From Botryotinia globosa (lineage: Eukaryota > Ascomycota > Leotiomycetes > Helotiales > Sclerotiniaceae), in contig RCSZ01000011.1 in NCBI GenBank assembly GCA_014898425.1, positions 1,114,501-1,178,500 of the forward strand: 64,000 nt of DNA, in the 5' to 3' direction. This document shows positions 1 to 11,588 of this stretch, piece after piece. The translations under genes were made by a program, and so were the position numbers. Positions within the stretch are counted from its first letter, which is position 1; every line of letters begins with the position of its first letter. The notes under the pieces are model-generated. The model saw only the letters and a program-made list of their open reading frames with translations, made no database searches and was not told the origin of the DNA.

Positions 1-231
1 CTCAAGCTTGTCAACTTCCGATCGGTATACCGATAACGCCTGAGAAGTGATAATAAGAAATATCCAAGGGAGGACTGTCATAATAATCAAGGCGACGAGA
101 GGTGTGGTGGGGAATGGGCATCCACCTCTGGTAATTGTGCAATAGGAGGTGGACTTTGTATCCATTGCATTGAGATCTGAAGTAATGGTTGTAGGGATAG
201 GAGAGGCTGAACTTAGGAATGAAGATGTCAT
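1..231 (-). CDS. partial membrane protein, C-terminal part beyond the window
   Basis: An open frame of 77 codons starts at an ATG at 231 and runs off the left edge with no stop. The first part is rich in Ser/Thr/Pro and has two Cys (YCTIT and GGCPF). It is followed by a hydrophobic stretch of about 20 residues (VALIIMTVLPWIFLIITSQA) and then a charged tail. This looks like a short outer segment followed by one transmembrane helix. In-frame stops lie upstream of 300, so the ATG is the likely start if there is no upstream intron. I do not recognise the family. Because the end is missing, a chance ORF cannot be excluded. Confidence 0.4.
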   Translation of the reverse strand, partial: MTSSFLSSASPIPTTITSDLNAMDTKSTSYCTITRGGCPFPTTPLVALIIMTVLPWIFLIITSQALSVYRSEVDKLE

Positions 232-1809
232 AGGGCTAAAAGTCGCCGTGTTGGTGGAGAGTGTGAGAGCCACATATACAATTTTATTGCAATGAGTGAT
301 CTTTTGGTTCTACTAATTGAAGTGATATATATTTTTAACGTGCCAAAAGAATCAAGTGACGAGTATAATAATAAAGTGTAGAGGGATCAATCCAAAAGAA
401 CACGTCGCCGCTAGTATGATCATTCTATATAATGTATTTATTGGTCTTGTACTAGTGAAACCTTACTATTAACACAATTCCTACTTGTATTATGGGGAAG
501 ATCTAAGATTCATAAGGTCAGGATGCTATATTAGGATACACGTAGATCAAGTGTCTTATTCCTAAGATGCTTTTTGATCAAACAATATTTAACTTTACTC
601 CATTAAACGACAGTATTTGAAAGCATTTTATTGGATCAAGAGGCTAGTTGTTCACTTAACGCTTGATATGCTTTACAGAACTCTGTGAAATAGTGCTATA
701 TCCATATCCTTTATCAATTCACAACCTAAATACCATTGTTCATGTGGTATAGCTCATGTTGTCTATCTCGTCTGGAATTTCCTGTTTCGACCAAATTATA
801 TGTATTATCTTGAGTATCCATTTAAGAAGCCGTCACTCAATGGTAATAATAGAAGGTGCTAGTCTAAATAAGCATATTGTTTATAATTAGAACGACGCCA
901 GAGCCCTAAGGGGTATGGCTGGTATAATGGTAACCAGATCCATCATAATAAAAATCCATTTTTCTGTAATCTTAGTGACTAACTAGATCACTAGTATTCT
1001 TGAACTTCGATCGAGCATTCATGTTCATTACAGTATGAAATCTAATGGATATAATTTATACCTCAAAACTCATCAGGTAAGTACGTGTACTGGGGATATG
1101 ATCTAATTTGCTACAAAAGAGGGTATAGATGTGAGTATAGATGCGGGTTCTCTTCACAGCTTTAGCTCTCCTCTCTTTACGATTTATAACATCAAGAAAA
1201 TCATTCGATCACTAAAGCTCTATAGCTTGACTCTGTGACAGTTCAAGGTGCAACAATACATAGTGCACCAGGTATTTTCCTGTTCACCTGTGAACGAATT
1301 AATTTCCGTATACTCTGGAACAAACATCAGTATTGTAATTACCTAGGTAGTATACGGTAGTATTACTATAACTGATATTAGGAATATAATATATATATTA
1401 GTATATATATCTAATGATACTCATGTTTGTATATATTATACGAAAGGGATTATGTTAAAAATATATTGAAATATAGGAATTTATATATTTTTATTAGAAT
1501 ATTATATATTTCCAATGAATAGTATATATTTTGAATGAATTTAAATCTAATAAGGAAAAAGATTGTTGAAAATATATAAACTTCTATATTTAAGTATATT
1601 ACTAGTGATATTCAAAATCGTTAAAATATTGTTAAAATATTGATATATATTACTAAAGTGGGCGTAATTGAAATACGGAAAATACTAATAATTACAACAC
1701 TGACAAACATGCTCGCGACTTCATTTGTAGCTCTTGCACGTTCATTTATAATATACCGTACCGCTTCATGACCATGTATATAGATCTCTTTTCCAGTGAG
1801 CTTCCTAAT
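232..1809. other. AT-rich intergenic region
   Basis: I see no gene here. The stretch from about 1330 to 1680 is extremely AT-rich, with many TATATA/AATATT words and no long frame, as in old RIP-type or repeat-derived fungal DNA. A TACCTAGGTA palindrome lies at 1340-1349. Confidence 0.6.
1340..1349. repeat. TACCTAGGTA palindrome, one of a dispersed set
   Basis: A perfect 10-bp palindrome. The same word occurs at 7796, 39983, 52706 and 61995, and with one change at 43428, always between genes. Confidence 0.8.
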
Positions 1810-3332
1810 CTACGCTTCATCCGGTACACTAGCTCTACCATAATAAGAAACGCTCGATTGCTCAGGACTTGCAGTATATTCCATCTCTTCAGGCTCAACT
1901 TTCACAATGTACTCATCGTTTTCGTGTAGATCAGCCGTCAATGTACGTGTATAAGTAGTGGAAGACCCGTGCACTGCCATTTTCCAATCTTGTGAAGGCT
2001 GACTTAAATCCGGATAGCTTATTGTTTGATCATAGCCCGATGATACAGCTTGAAATTGTTTTGAACTTGTATCTCGAGACGCGCGTCGATTAGGCCGCGA
2101 GGATGATGACTCCAGTGAGCGACGTCTTCTTGGTGACTTACGCTCAGGAGACTGTTGATCATCTCCGGACTTCCGACCGCTACTTCCAGCAAAAGAATTA
2201 CGAACATAGCTAATTAAAGTTTTCGAAGCGTTATTTGATATCTTCTGATGCTTGAAGTTTCGTGGCTCTTTAATCGAACTGTCTACGCGCGAAGAGGATT
2301 TCACGGAGGAAGATGTCGTTGATAGTTTTGCTTGTGACCCGAAGTTTTTCTTGTAGACAGCCATAATGGGTTCCACCAACACCGACTCATCTTCCTTCTC
2401 CATACTGTGCACCATCACGCCAGGGTAAACGCACTGGAAAATATCTTCGGTGCCGTCACTGGTCATTGTTTTCCACGTTGAAATTTCCTTCACGAGATCT
2501 TGTGAATGTTCTCCCTTGCTAGAGCTTCGCATAAGCTCGTTGAAAATCTCATAATTTTGGGTTGAACATTGCATCTCTAAATGGAGTTTGAGAGAAGGTT
2601 CCAGAATTCCTTTTCGAAGTCGAGCTTTTGATCTTGGAGAATCGCCAAAGTCATACCAGAAAGACGATTCTTCCTCGAGAGCATTCTGTAGACGAGATAT
2701 TTCTTTGGACTCTTCATCTTTGTACTCTCTGGAAGCACATAATGCAGTCAATGAATCTGCTTTCCACTGGCTGATCTTTGACTTTGCTGCCCAATGAATC
2801 GGTTAGTATGTCAACTGTGTTATTAAGTGAAGACAAGCTTCCTACCTTTTCCCATCTTAACCATCTCCTTCTCAATACTAAGCAACGTACCCTCTTGAGA
2901 TTTGGTAACGCCAATTGGATATTTCCTTCCCAAAATTCCATAAAAGACGTATTTTCCAATTATGAGTGACATAATGAGGTAATGAAGCATGCCTGAACTC
3001 TGTAGATATTCTAGTTTGGGGTCCGAGGCCGCTGGAGATTGATAATTTATGCCAATAGCTCTCAAGCTATAAGTCTTTTCCTCATATTTGAGAGCATCTC
3101 TGAACTTATTTCTGAAGTCACCAGGCTCACCGAAGGACGCGTAATCAATCCATGTCTCAAATGCTCGACATATTTTCTGATAGTCTTCTCTAATTGATCC
3201 ATCGGGTACCTGGTATTCTTTGTGCGCCAACGTGGCTAGATGTAATGTCGATGCTTTCAACTCTCTCTTCAATTCCTCATTTTCTTTCCTGAGTCTTGTT
3301 ATTTCAGAATCGTCAGAGTCCGAATCCATCAT
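1810..3332 (-). CDS. two-exon coiled-coil protein of unknown function
   Basis: Two exons, 3332-2846 and 2786-1810, are joined by a 59-nt intron. The donor reads AAG|GTAGGA, an ACTAAC branch site is present, the acceptor is GGGCAG, and the phases match. The product is 487 residues. It opens with an acidic stretch and a short coiled coil (residues about 8-30, RLRKENEELKRELKAS). A folded Trp/Tyr-rich region follows to about residue 160. Then comes a second helical part, and from about residue 300 a Ser/Arg-rich, probably disordered tail with RRRR and SSSSR stretches. I do not recognise a named domain. It is divergent from the Hsp70-like gene, with about 570 bp between the starts. The splice is well supported because neither ORF alone has a good start and stop arrangement. 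Confidence 0.75.
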
Positions 3333-3899
3333 TTTGAATTAAGGTGAGCTGTTGAAGTTGAAGATATTTTGCATTGCTTGTCGAGGCTGCTTCACGCACG
3401 CAAGAAAGTGGAAAGTTTTCATGCTTGAATGTATGCTGTGCAACCTTTCTCAGCCGTAACATGCCAACCACCCCATGATATGTTTCACACGACAGTAGTT
3501 CTTAGTAGTTTAATTGGCCGCCTTTCCCAGTCGGTCAGCAAATCGGCACAGAAAGGCTATGATGACACCGAAAAGAATGAGGGGCAGACGGCAAGTCGTA
3601 TGAATCTCACACCACCTACAATGTTTGATTACCTGTGGCGTACATGGAAAGAGTTAATTGACATTGTTGAGGATTTAGCATTGAAAGCACCTAAATATGA
3701 GCATGGAAGTACTACCACGGCTGGAAAAGCCTAATATCAGTGTCACAACGAAATACGAAGTGGCTGATCAGCCTTCGTGTGAGACCCCGCGGAGCCTCAA
3801 ATCAATGGATTATCAGAGGTCTTAGAAGCCATCATCCCGCTCAAACAATACCACTATTGTTTCTATTCTTGCCATCTCTTTTCATTAATTCTTGTGAGT
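3333..3899. promoter_or_regulatory. shared upstream region of two divergent genes
   Basis: This 567-bp spacer separates two divergently transcribed genes and must hold both promoters. It contains a 101-codon plus-strand frame (3429-3734) that has no recognisable domain and is best read as leader or chance sequence. I cannot pick out individual binding sites. Confidence 0.4.
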
Positions 3900-6037
3900 A
3901 TGTCGGGTTCGAGCGATAAATTGGAAGTACTTATTGCAGTGGACTTTGGTATGTGAACCTTCTGTAATCGGCCGATAAAGTTAGCTGAATTTACAAGGGA
4001 CTACTTTTTCTGGTCTTTGTTGGGCTCTAAAAGACAAGGTATGCATACCGTGGGTGAAAATGCTAGCCAAGACGACAGGTTTGGCTAATGTTTTGATTTC
4101 TAGCCCAAAGATCACAATCTAGTTCAAAACTGGCCTGGAGATGGGGCTAGCCACAACAAGGCCCCAACGTGAGTAATTTCGTACCTCAGTGTGCTCACCT
4201 CCTGCTTGTGAACCACAAGCTAAGAATCTTTTCAAAGAACATTACTCTACCGCCCCGAGTACCTGTGGGGCTACCAAATTAGAGGAAACGACCCCAGATA
4301 TGAGTGGTTTAAGCTTGGTCTTCACCCGAGTGGTGAAGGCAGAGGTCTTGCAAAGGACTATCCGAGTACCACCTCCTTAGTCGCACATTCCACGGAGGAT
4401 AAAGAGAGATTGGTAATCGATTATCTGACAAATTTGAGGAAGCATGCTGAAAAAATTATGGCTAACACCTATGGTCAATCGGTGTTTTCAAAAATATCAA
4501 GAGAATATATCATTACCGTTCCGGCTGTTTGGGATGATAAATCTCAAGGCCGAACCCAGGACTGTGCGAAACAAGCTGGTATGGGTGATCATGTACAAAT
4601 CATCACAGAGCCTGAAGCTGCGGGTATTTATGCTTTGACTAATATGCCAACGACTGTTTTGAGGAAGAATGAGACTTTCATTCTCTGTGATGCTGGTGGA
4701 GGGTAAGTCGGCACTATGTCTCTCCTCAGTAGCGCAACAACTGTGAAGCTGACACCTGAAATTCTCAGAACCGTAGATTTGGTTTCTTACACCATCTCCA
4801 AACTGCACCCGGTACCAAGACTGCGCGAAGCTGCCCGTGGAGAGGGTGGGCTTTGTGGAAGCATATTTCTCAATCGGATTTTCGCCAAACATCTATCTGA
4901 AAAGTTCGCCAATTACCCAGCTTGGGATGATGAATACCAAACTGATGCCCTGAAATTTTTCGAAGATGATATCAAGAAAAATTTCATGGGAGATACAAGC
5001 CAGCACTATTTCATTCCGGCTCGTGGCTTGAACAAACCAGAATTGGGCATTTACCAAAATAAGCTCAGACTTTCGGGAGAAGAAATAAAAAACATTTTCG
5101 AGCCCGTGATTCAAATGGTTATATCGTTGGTTACAAGACAGATTCGTAAAACTGCTAGACCTGTTACTGCAGTTCTTATGGCTGGTGGCTTCGGCTCGAG
5201 TGAGTATTTGCGCGTCAGAATACAAGATATCGTTGGCCCAAATGTCGGGGTGAGAAATGTAGCAAATGGGTATGTTTACTACTTGACAGTTGAATAATGA
5301 AAGAGTTAACCCTTTTCAGTGATACGGCAATTGTCAAAGGAGCTTTGATCAGTGGGCTTTCGAAGAAAGATCCTGGGAATCCTTACGCTATTGGAAGTTT
5401 CGGAATCGACTCGAGAGTAGCTCGCAGGCATTATGGTACTATGGCTTACGATACTTTCATTCCAAGTGTGCATGATGAAAACTTGAAGTTAATCCCCATA
5501 ATCAAGCATCTTCACAGATTACTGATTGACTTTCTAGAGAACCAAGCCCTTACTCACCTGACTTTATTGTGCCATGTATGCAGTGGTTCATTCAAAAGGT
5601 ATGTAATCCAATCTAATGTCAATTGAATTTTCTCTAAATGTGATTGTAGAACACCAACGTCGAAGACACAAAGCCAGTCGTGACACAAAAGCAATTCTTT
5701 TGGGAGAGGCCTGTCTTAGATGGAAGTCCAAAATATATAGAAGCAAGAATTCATGTCAGCGAGAAAGACCAAGCACCATTACATCTGAACAAAAGTAGGA
5801 GCCTACCCTGTACCCCCGACCAAGACTAACCATATTCCAGACGTTTCTGAGCTCGTCAAAATTCAAGCAGATATTAGTAGCATACCGGTAGAGAATTTTC
5901 CCAAAAAGCTCGGAGTTGGCCACCAGGAGTTCTATCGAATCCCTTACAAGATAGAAACAGCGATCCATTCCGGAAGTATCACATTTACCTTGTTGTATGG
6001 TGATGAACGATATGAAGCGACCAAAGAATTTTTGTAG
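3900..6037 (+). CDS. Hsp70-like (HSPA12-type) ATPase, nine exons
   Basis: Nine exons give 563 residues: 3900-3948, 3998-4038, 4104-4168, 4238-4702, 4769-5269, 5320-5487, 5538-5598, 5650-5794 and 5841-6037. All junctions are GT-AG and in phase. The actin/Hsp70 ATPase fold is clear. Phosphate loop 1 is DFGTTFSG (near residue 15, split by intron 1). Then come WPG, WGYQI, VPAVWDD, EPEAAG, phosphate loop 2 DAGGGTVDLVSY (split by intron 4), GGLCGSIFLNR, and the adenosine motif MAGGFGSSEYL. RVARRHYG and MQWFIQKG follow, as in the large fungal family of cytosolic Hsp70-like proteins. There is no canonical substrate domain with an EEVD tail, which is normal for this family. The substrate is unknown. 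Intron 6 uses a GTTAAT donor, the weakest splice call. Confidence 0.88.
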
Positions 6038-6935
6038 AGAATTGCTTAGTTTTCTTTAATTCGTGGATTGCGGCTGAAGGCTAATTTGGGGAAAATGGGT
6101 ATACTTTTGAATCGATGTAAACACATGGGACATTGCCATTGAGTAAAAGTTTGAAAAGGTCTAGCGAATATGATGATATTGATCAAACTCTCGAGACTGT
6201 ACAGAAGAATAAGCATGAGCGAGAAATTATCGTCATCAAGGCGAAGTTGTAGAGTCAAAAAGCGATACAGTGGCTAGCGGGATGTTGCTTAAAAGTAGTA
6301 TGTTGCCCAGCCGCTCGGGTTATGAATTTGTACTCCCCTGGATCCAATTCAGAAATATGATAGGTTCCAAAGCTTTCGTTTGTTCGAATGGCGTTACTAT
6401 GATCCTGGAAATACTACCCTGGTGTTACCCCTCATGCAGGGCTTTGTCATCTGGCTGACTGAATTGTTTTTGTTTACATCTTGAATAGTCTCTCGAGTCC
6501 TTAGAGTGTATTTTCTGGTGTTGATGTAATTGTTCATTGTTGTTTCTGACTATTTATATTTTCGAATCGTCTCGATTTCGTATACTTATACGGAAATTAT
6601 ATACAATCATCAATAATCGAAACCTCAAATTGAAATTGGTCGCAGTGTTGTTTGTTAAAGCTTACGGATTGATGGTTAGGATTTCTACCAATGTCAAGAA
6701 CAGTACCCAATCACTTGGTATTGAGGTATTTCTTCAATTGTATGAACAAAATGCATTCCACTTGGAAATTTCCATTTCGCTCCATGTTATCTAACACTTC
6801 CTCTCAGTCACTCCGTGCTAATTGCAAATCGATTGCTCTCCCAATTCCTCGCAATCAACAGCCCCTCGCATCACCCTCGCGTACCCGACTTACAAACTCC
6901 TGCCGAATCTCGTCCCACTCCTCACAAATCACAAA
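6038..6935. other. intergenic region
   Basis: It holds the probable 3' UTR of the Hsp70-like gene and the promoter of the next gene. Several short frames (for example 6270-6458) lack domains or convincing starts. Nothing else is visible. Confidence 0.5.
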
Positions 6936-7355
6936 ATGAAACAAAACGATGCAATAGCTCTAATAGTGATTCTCCTCGTATTCGCATTAATACTCGTTGC
7001 ATTTTTTATATTTAGACTTTCGAGGAGAATAGTTTATCATAGTGAGTATTCTTCGAGTTCGATGTCGGAATCAAATTCGACAAGTTCGCCACGCCCTCCT
7101 CTACCGCCGCCGGGAACAGGGAGACCGGTTGTTGGTGGAGCGGGAAGAGGTAGACCTGTTGTGGGAGTGGGAGGAGCGGGAAGACCTGTAGTTGGGGGTG
7201 CTGGACCTCCACCGGGGGTTGGGCCAGGAAGGCCAGTGGTGGGAGGGGGAATGGGAGGGTGGTTTGGTGGGGGAAGACCAATTGCGGCTGATGGGGCGGG
7301 GAGACCGGTTGCTGGAGCTGAAAGAGGTGGAAGACCTGTTGTTGGGGATGATTGA
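6936..7355 (+). CDS. small membrane protein with GRPVVG repeat tail
   Basis: The frame is open from further upstream. The ATG at 6936 is preferred because it follows an A-rich context (ACAAA) and places a strong transmembrane helix (residues about 6-27, IALIVILLVFALILVAFFIF) at the N-terminus. This gives 139 residues. After a short basic stop-transfer stretch and a Ser-rich spacer, the rest is Gly/Pro/Val-rich. The motif GRPVVGG (variants GRPVVGV, GRPIAAD, GRPVAGA) occurs about seven times up to the stop. The tail is probably unstructured. The N-terminal segment could act as a signal anchor. I know no function for it. Alternative in-frame starts upstream would add about 38 residues. Confidence 0.6.
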   Translation: MKQNDAIALIVILLVFALILVAFFIFRLSRRIVYHSEYSSSSMSESNSTSSPRPPLPPPGTGRPVVGGAGRGRPVVGVGGAGRPVVGGAGPPPGVGPGRPVVGGGMGGWFGGGRPIAADGAGRPVAGAERGGRPVVGDD

Positions 7356-8007
7356 GAAGTTTATTTAGGGATGTTCTGTGATTTGAAATACGATACCATG
7401 TATTTGTATATATGATTTTGCTTGGAATTTGGAATGGAATTGGAATTTTGTTACCAGATGTAGAATTGGCGATTATTCAATGTGTAGAGAAGCAGTCAGC
7501 CCACCGAGCGAAGAAATCATCGCTATGAAGGTCGAACAATCTATACTCGTAGGTTTGTGGTAACATATGTTCAGCATTTAGAAGATACTCGTAAATACTG
7601 AGATGACAAAGGAACAGTGATGACAAAGGGACAGTGTAGTCTGTCAAAATGTATGATATCAAACGATATTTGGCAGGTTAACTTTTGTAACCATCATTTT
7701 GACATGTTGATAGATTTTCGAAGTCCTGTTTATCATAATGAAATCTAAATAGAGCATTTGGATGAAAAATTAGATCCTTAGAGAATTAACTTAAGTACCT
7801 AGGTACCACCTACTCAAGGACAGAGGATGGATACCGTAGTATGGGTGTGGGTGTGCAATACTTCGCTTACATAATTTCTTCACAAGCGCACCAATCAAAG
7901 ATCTACCCGAAGATCAAAAAGTTTTCACTCATCCCACTCTCACACAATATTGAACATAATCTACAACAAGGACGGATCTTTTATCTAACAGATCCAATTT
8001 GTTCAAC
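7356..8007. other. intergenic region upstream of the tRNA gene
   Basis: No gene is seen. A TACCTAGGTA palindrome lies at 7796-7805. Confidence 0.5.
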
Positions 8008-8123
8008 GGTGAGATGGCCGAGTTGGTCTAAGGCGCCAGGTTAAGGTGATTAACTCTTAACAAAACGTTGTTTACAATCTCCTGGTCTAGTAATAGGCGT
8101 GGGTTCGAATCCCACTCTCATCA
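8008..8123 (+). tRNA. tRNA-Leu (anticodon AAG) with 33-nt intron
   Basis: The acceptor stem pairs GGTGAGA (8008-8014) with TCTCATC (8116-8122), and the discriminator base is A8123. The D arm is GGCCGAG...; the anticodon stem is CCAGG (8036-8040) with CCTGG (8081-8085). The loop reads TT-AAG-G, giving anticodon AAG (8043-8045), which reads CTT codons. An intron after position 37 spans 8047-8079. The class II variable arm pairs CTA with TAG, and the T arm GTGGGTTCGAATCCCAC contains the internal B box. No mismatch suggests a pseudogene. Confidence 0.95.
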
Positions 8124-8126
8124 ATA

Positions 8127-8133
8127 TTTTTTT
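8127..8133 (+). terminator. RNA polymerase III terminator of tRNA-Leu
   Basis: A run of seven T starts four bases after the mature 3' end of the tRNA, and a second T8 run follows. Oligo-T on the non-template strand is the standard Pol III stop signal. Confidence 0.8.
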
Positions 8134-8453
8134 GCTTTTTTTTGCTTTTCTTTCCTCTTTTGCTAGATCTTTGTGAAAGTGGGGTTTCAAGGTTGAAATT
8201 CAACCTTTGAAAGGCTTCTTCAATGTCTTTTGTTTTGACTTTTGACTTTTGACTACGAGGAGGACTAAAGTGAACCTGAGGTCTCGACCCCTCTATGCTA
8301 TCTATCGTATCCACTTATTTTCACGTGGAAAAACGAATAAAACGTTCCCGAAACATGCCTGAGGAAAAATGAACGGATCATGAAACATACTTGGGTGAGA
8401 CATACTGGGTACTAATGATCAAGTAATACAGCGCGTAGTTCTAGCCTATTGCG

Positions 8454-8481
8454 ATTTGACGTTTGACGTTTGACGTTTGAC
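8454..8481. repeat. heptamer tandem repeat (GTTTGAC type)
   Basis: ATTTGAC is followed by three GTTTGAC units. A related (TTTTGAC)3 lies at 8233-8253. Confidence 0.85.
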
Positions 8482-8832
8482 ATATATATCTTCGAATAGG
8501 TACAGACATGGATTTAGGCACTGCGTTCCTTTATTTTGAGATGAATGGTGAATTTTATCTCACCGTTTTGGCTGAGGGGGTTTGTGATTAATAGTGTTGA
8601 CGATCATCAAGACGATCATACCATGACGGCGAAGTTTTAACGTCATTACAATATATATATATAGAACAGAACCACATATTAGCATGAAACACGCATTAAA
8701 GCAAATACACGTCGCTTGGTACATCAGACAGTCTAGTTTTTTCGTTTCAATTAGATTTGATATCTATAAGAAACACTTCTCCGGCTTCCTGTTGTCGAAA
8801 TTTCATTCTTCTAGCAAGACAAGCACACAACC

Positions 8833-9317
8833 ATGTATTTTCCGATTTCCAAGTTGACTATACTTGCTGTCGCGGTTCTTTTCACATCTTCAGTTGCAGT
8901 CGATTTAGAGGTAAATATAAATCACCATTTCCATTCCAAAAATTATTAACAACCCTTCGCTAGGCCAGACAGACCCCTTCCCCCGATGCAGTTCCAACGC
9001 CTACTCCAGCCCCAACACCCACCGCAAAAACCACCTTAAATGCATCACAATCCGCATCTCAGTCAATGGAAATTCAAGTTGCACTCGCTTCCTATGCTTC
9101 CTCTCTTTCTGTGGCCTCAGTATCGGCTGTGAAGGCTGGATCAACGGTACCTTCGTTACCTGGCTATACATTAGCTGCTTCGGCAGTCGGTCCCGGATCT
9201 TCAAATGCAGCGAAAGCCGCTACAGGGAACTCAGGCTCTGGGAGAAGTGTAGAGGTGGATATGGTGTGGGTCAATGTTGGAGTGGGATTGGTAGTTTGTG
9301 CGGTGGGGTTGTTGTGA
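8833..9317 (+). CDS. small secreted, probably GPI-anchored Ser/Ala/Thr-rich protein
   Basis: Exon 1 is 8833-8910 and exon 2 is 8964-9317, separated by a 53-nt intron in phase 0 (GAG|GTAAAT, CGCTAG acceptor). The product is 143 residues. Residues 1-23 (MYFPISKLTILAVAVLFTSS...) form a signal peptide. A Pro/Thr-rich linker follows (repeated PTP), then an Ala/Ser-rich body. The C-terminus has a small-residue stretch (GNSGSGRSVE) followed by a hydrophobic tail ending CAVGLL, the layout of a GPI-attachment signal. Such small surface proteins are common in ascomycete cell walls. No enzyme motif is present. Confidence 0.72.
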
Positions 9318-10323
9318 GGGGAATATTTTGTGGAAGGTTGGGGATGAAAAGAGATGTTCACTTTCAAACAGGAAGTAATGTGTAAAACAGGTGGAGACTT
9401 TCCAATCCTTCTTTGCTATCTCACTTGGGTTGGAGTTTGGGAGGGATTTCAAGATGATTTGGAAGATGGAAAGGCTGAACTATGGCTCGAACATTGGAGA
9501 TTGTCAGTGTGTTCAATGGTCATCTGATAATTGAGTTCAGATGTCGCTCAGAACTACTCAGTGTCGCATGAGATATGCAAGACCGACGACATGGGACATG
9601 GCTGTCATCGTAGCTTTGGCTATGGACGCAGAGAGTCAATTTAATGGCAAAGGTATGGTGGGTGGGTATGGACAAAGGTCATGTTTCTCTGCCTGATGGC
9701 CGGAACAAAGTGAATGCGGGTACATTCAGACGAATGAGATGATGAATTTATGAAAATTTACGAATGGGTTGTTGGTGGATTACATTATTTAGTGTGAAAG
9801 GGATAAGAAGTTACAATTGTCATATTCATCTCTAAGTAGAAAGTCAAACAAGGAAAGAAAGAGAACGCAAAGTTGCTCTTTCCGCTTCATTCAGAATAGA
9901 AATCTATTTCCATATAAACATAGGTATACGTTCATTTCCTGTTCTTGAATTTCATCTCTCCATCATACATACCATAAAAATTCATCATCTAATTAGCTTC
10001 TGCATATTCTTTCACTCTTATTTCAAAATAAACACTTAATTGATCCGTCTCATTCGTTTACTTCAAATTTCCAAATCAGGAGATTTCAAGCCTCGTCTTG
10101 ATAGTATTACCTATCTTTGACATTCATTCTTATATCGTACGTGTCGTACAATTCAAGATGTAAATGGAGAATCTTCTTGCTTTTATAATCGGCTTCATTC
10201 GTGGATCTCTTGTCGCCTACATATCATTCACTCCACACTCACTTCACTGCATGATTATTTTGTTGAAATCACTCGTCATTCTTGAACGCCATACTGTACA
10301 TTTTCAATCAGAAGAGTGCAGTC
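9318..10323. other. intergenic region
   Basis: No gene is seen. It holds the 3' flank of the surface-protein gene and the promoter of the next gene, which has pyrimidine-rich stretches at about 9900-10250. Confidence 0.5.
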
Positions 10324-11588
10324 ATGCCGTCGCCAATTGAAACTTTTTTGGCCGAAAGGTCTTTAAAAAAGGACCTTCAGTGTATCTATGGCAAATTGAT
10401 TCAGGACGATGATGATTTCCGAGCAACCTATCTCTATGTCTTAACTGGACGTGGAGCTTCACCGGTAGATCATCCTGCTGCCTGGACAAAGCCGAGATTG
10501 CAATCAGTGAGCTCTCTCGACGAGGTAATTAATGACATTCTATCTTCCGATAGCCGTTGCAATACTCATCATCGTTTTATCAGTCAACCTCCTCCTACCG
10601 ATTTATAGGCTCATACATCGCTCACAACCGTGATCTCATCAATAGGGTCCCATTCACTCCACCTCGTTTCGATCGCATTGATAGAGAAACAAATTTACCG
10701 ATACCCGCAATTAATATGTCGAAGTATTTGTACTTTTGTTACCATGATTTGCCCGCCAGATGTCTTAGAATAGTCTCTCCTCCTCTTGTTGGACAAAGGC
10801 ACAACCACCAAATTTTTAGGAACTACAGTGGATCCATTAAATGGTTTGTGAATGACATTGAAGAACGAACGATAGAACGAGCGCGGAGCATTACATCTAT
10901 GATTGTGCTGGCAAATATCATGAGCGAGGAGTTTAAACGAAGATGTAGATCTGTAGCGAATCACCTCGAATTAGAGATGTTCTTCTACAAATCCGTAACC
11001 GATGACCAATTGTACTATGTCTTTACTGATTTTTGGTCAGCTATCGACTTTAGGGCGCTTCAAGTGAGCGATGAGCTTCCACATTCTCCTACAGAGCAAG
11101 ATAAATGGCGATTTCAATTGAGAAAGTTTACCAAAGTGACGTTTGCTTGTTTAGCACGCGATTACTTTAAATACTGCTTGCAGGTGACACGGTTAAAGAA
11201 GGGCCAAAATTCGACGCAGCCGTCAGAACGGGAGAATTTTATTAAGGAGAAGCTCACTTACGAACGACTGTGTCGAAACCTGTGGGTCTATCCCAATAGA
11301 ATTGGGGAAAATGAAGTTGTCAGAAATTTGCACAGAGAGATTCTTGCGCCTCCCGACAAATATACACGGCTCATTGCAGAACCGCCAGCAATCGAGATAC
11401 AAGACGGTGACATTCCAGGCAGTGGGAAGATTTTCTTCGATGTAGAGAAAGAGAGAAAACGCTTCAATACGGGTTTGCAGAAAGTGACGGACGAGTGGCA
11501 GAAGCCGCCAGCGTTGGTACTTTTGAAGGACGCTCAGGATTTCTATGCTACACGGGATTTCCTCGTTGACTGCGATCCACCTATGTAA
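10324..11588 (+). CDS. two-exon protein of unknown function (401 aa)
   Basis: Exon 1 is 10324-10524 and exon 2 is 10584-11588. The intron is 59 nt (GAG|GTAATT ... TTATCAG) in phase 0. The reading frame is supported by its length and even amino acid use. The protein is charged and aromatic-rich with no signal peptide or transmembrane segment. A predicted helical middle region (about residues 130-290) contains several Trp/Phe/Tyr and a basic stretch (RLKKGQ). I do not recognise a domain and no catalytic motif stands out. The start is the first ATG that gives MPSPIETF. A longer frame upstream uses a non-ATG codon. Confidence 0.72.

Larger units (their letters stand above)
8124..8832. other. intergenic region with heptamer tandem repeats
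   Basis: No gene is seen. It holds (TTTTGAC)3 at 8233-8253 and a related array of ATTTGAC plus (GTTTGAC)3 at 8454-8481, about 200 bp apart. The apparent minus-strand ORF 8087-8314 overlaps the tRNA and is an artefact. Confidence 0.5.

Noticed and set aside
3429..3734. 101-codon ORF between the coiled-coil gene and the Hsp70-like gene
   Set aside because: No domain, and it lies in the promoter region of two divergent genes.
8087..8314. 75-codon minus-strand ORF overlapping tRNA-Leu
   Set aside because: Its C-terminus (DESGIRTHA) is the translation of the tRNA 3' half read backwards, a well-known annotation artefact.
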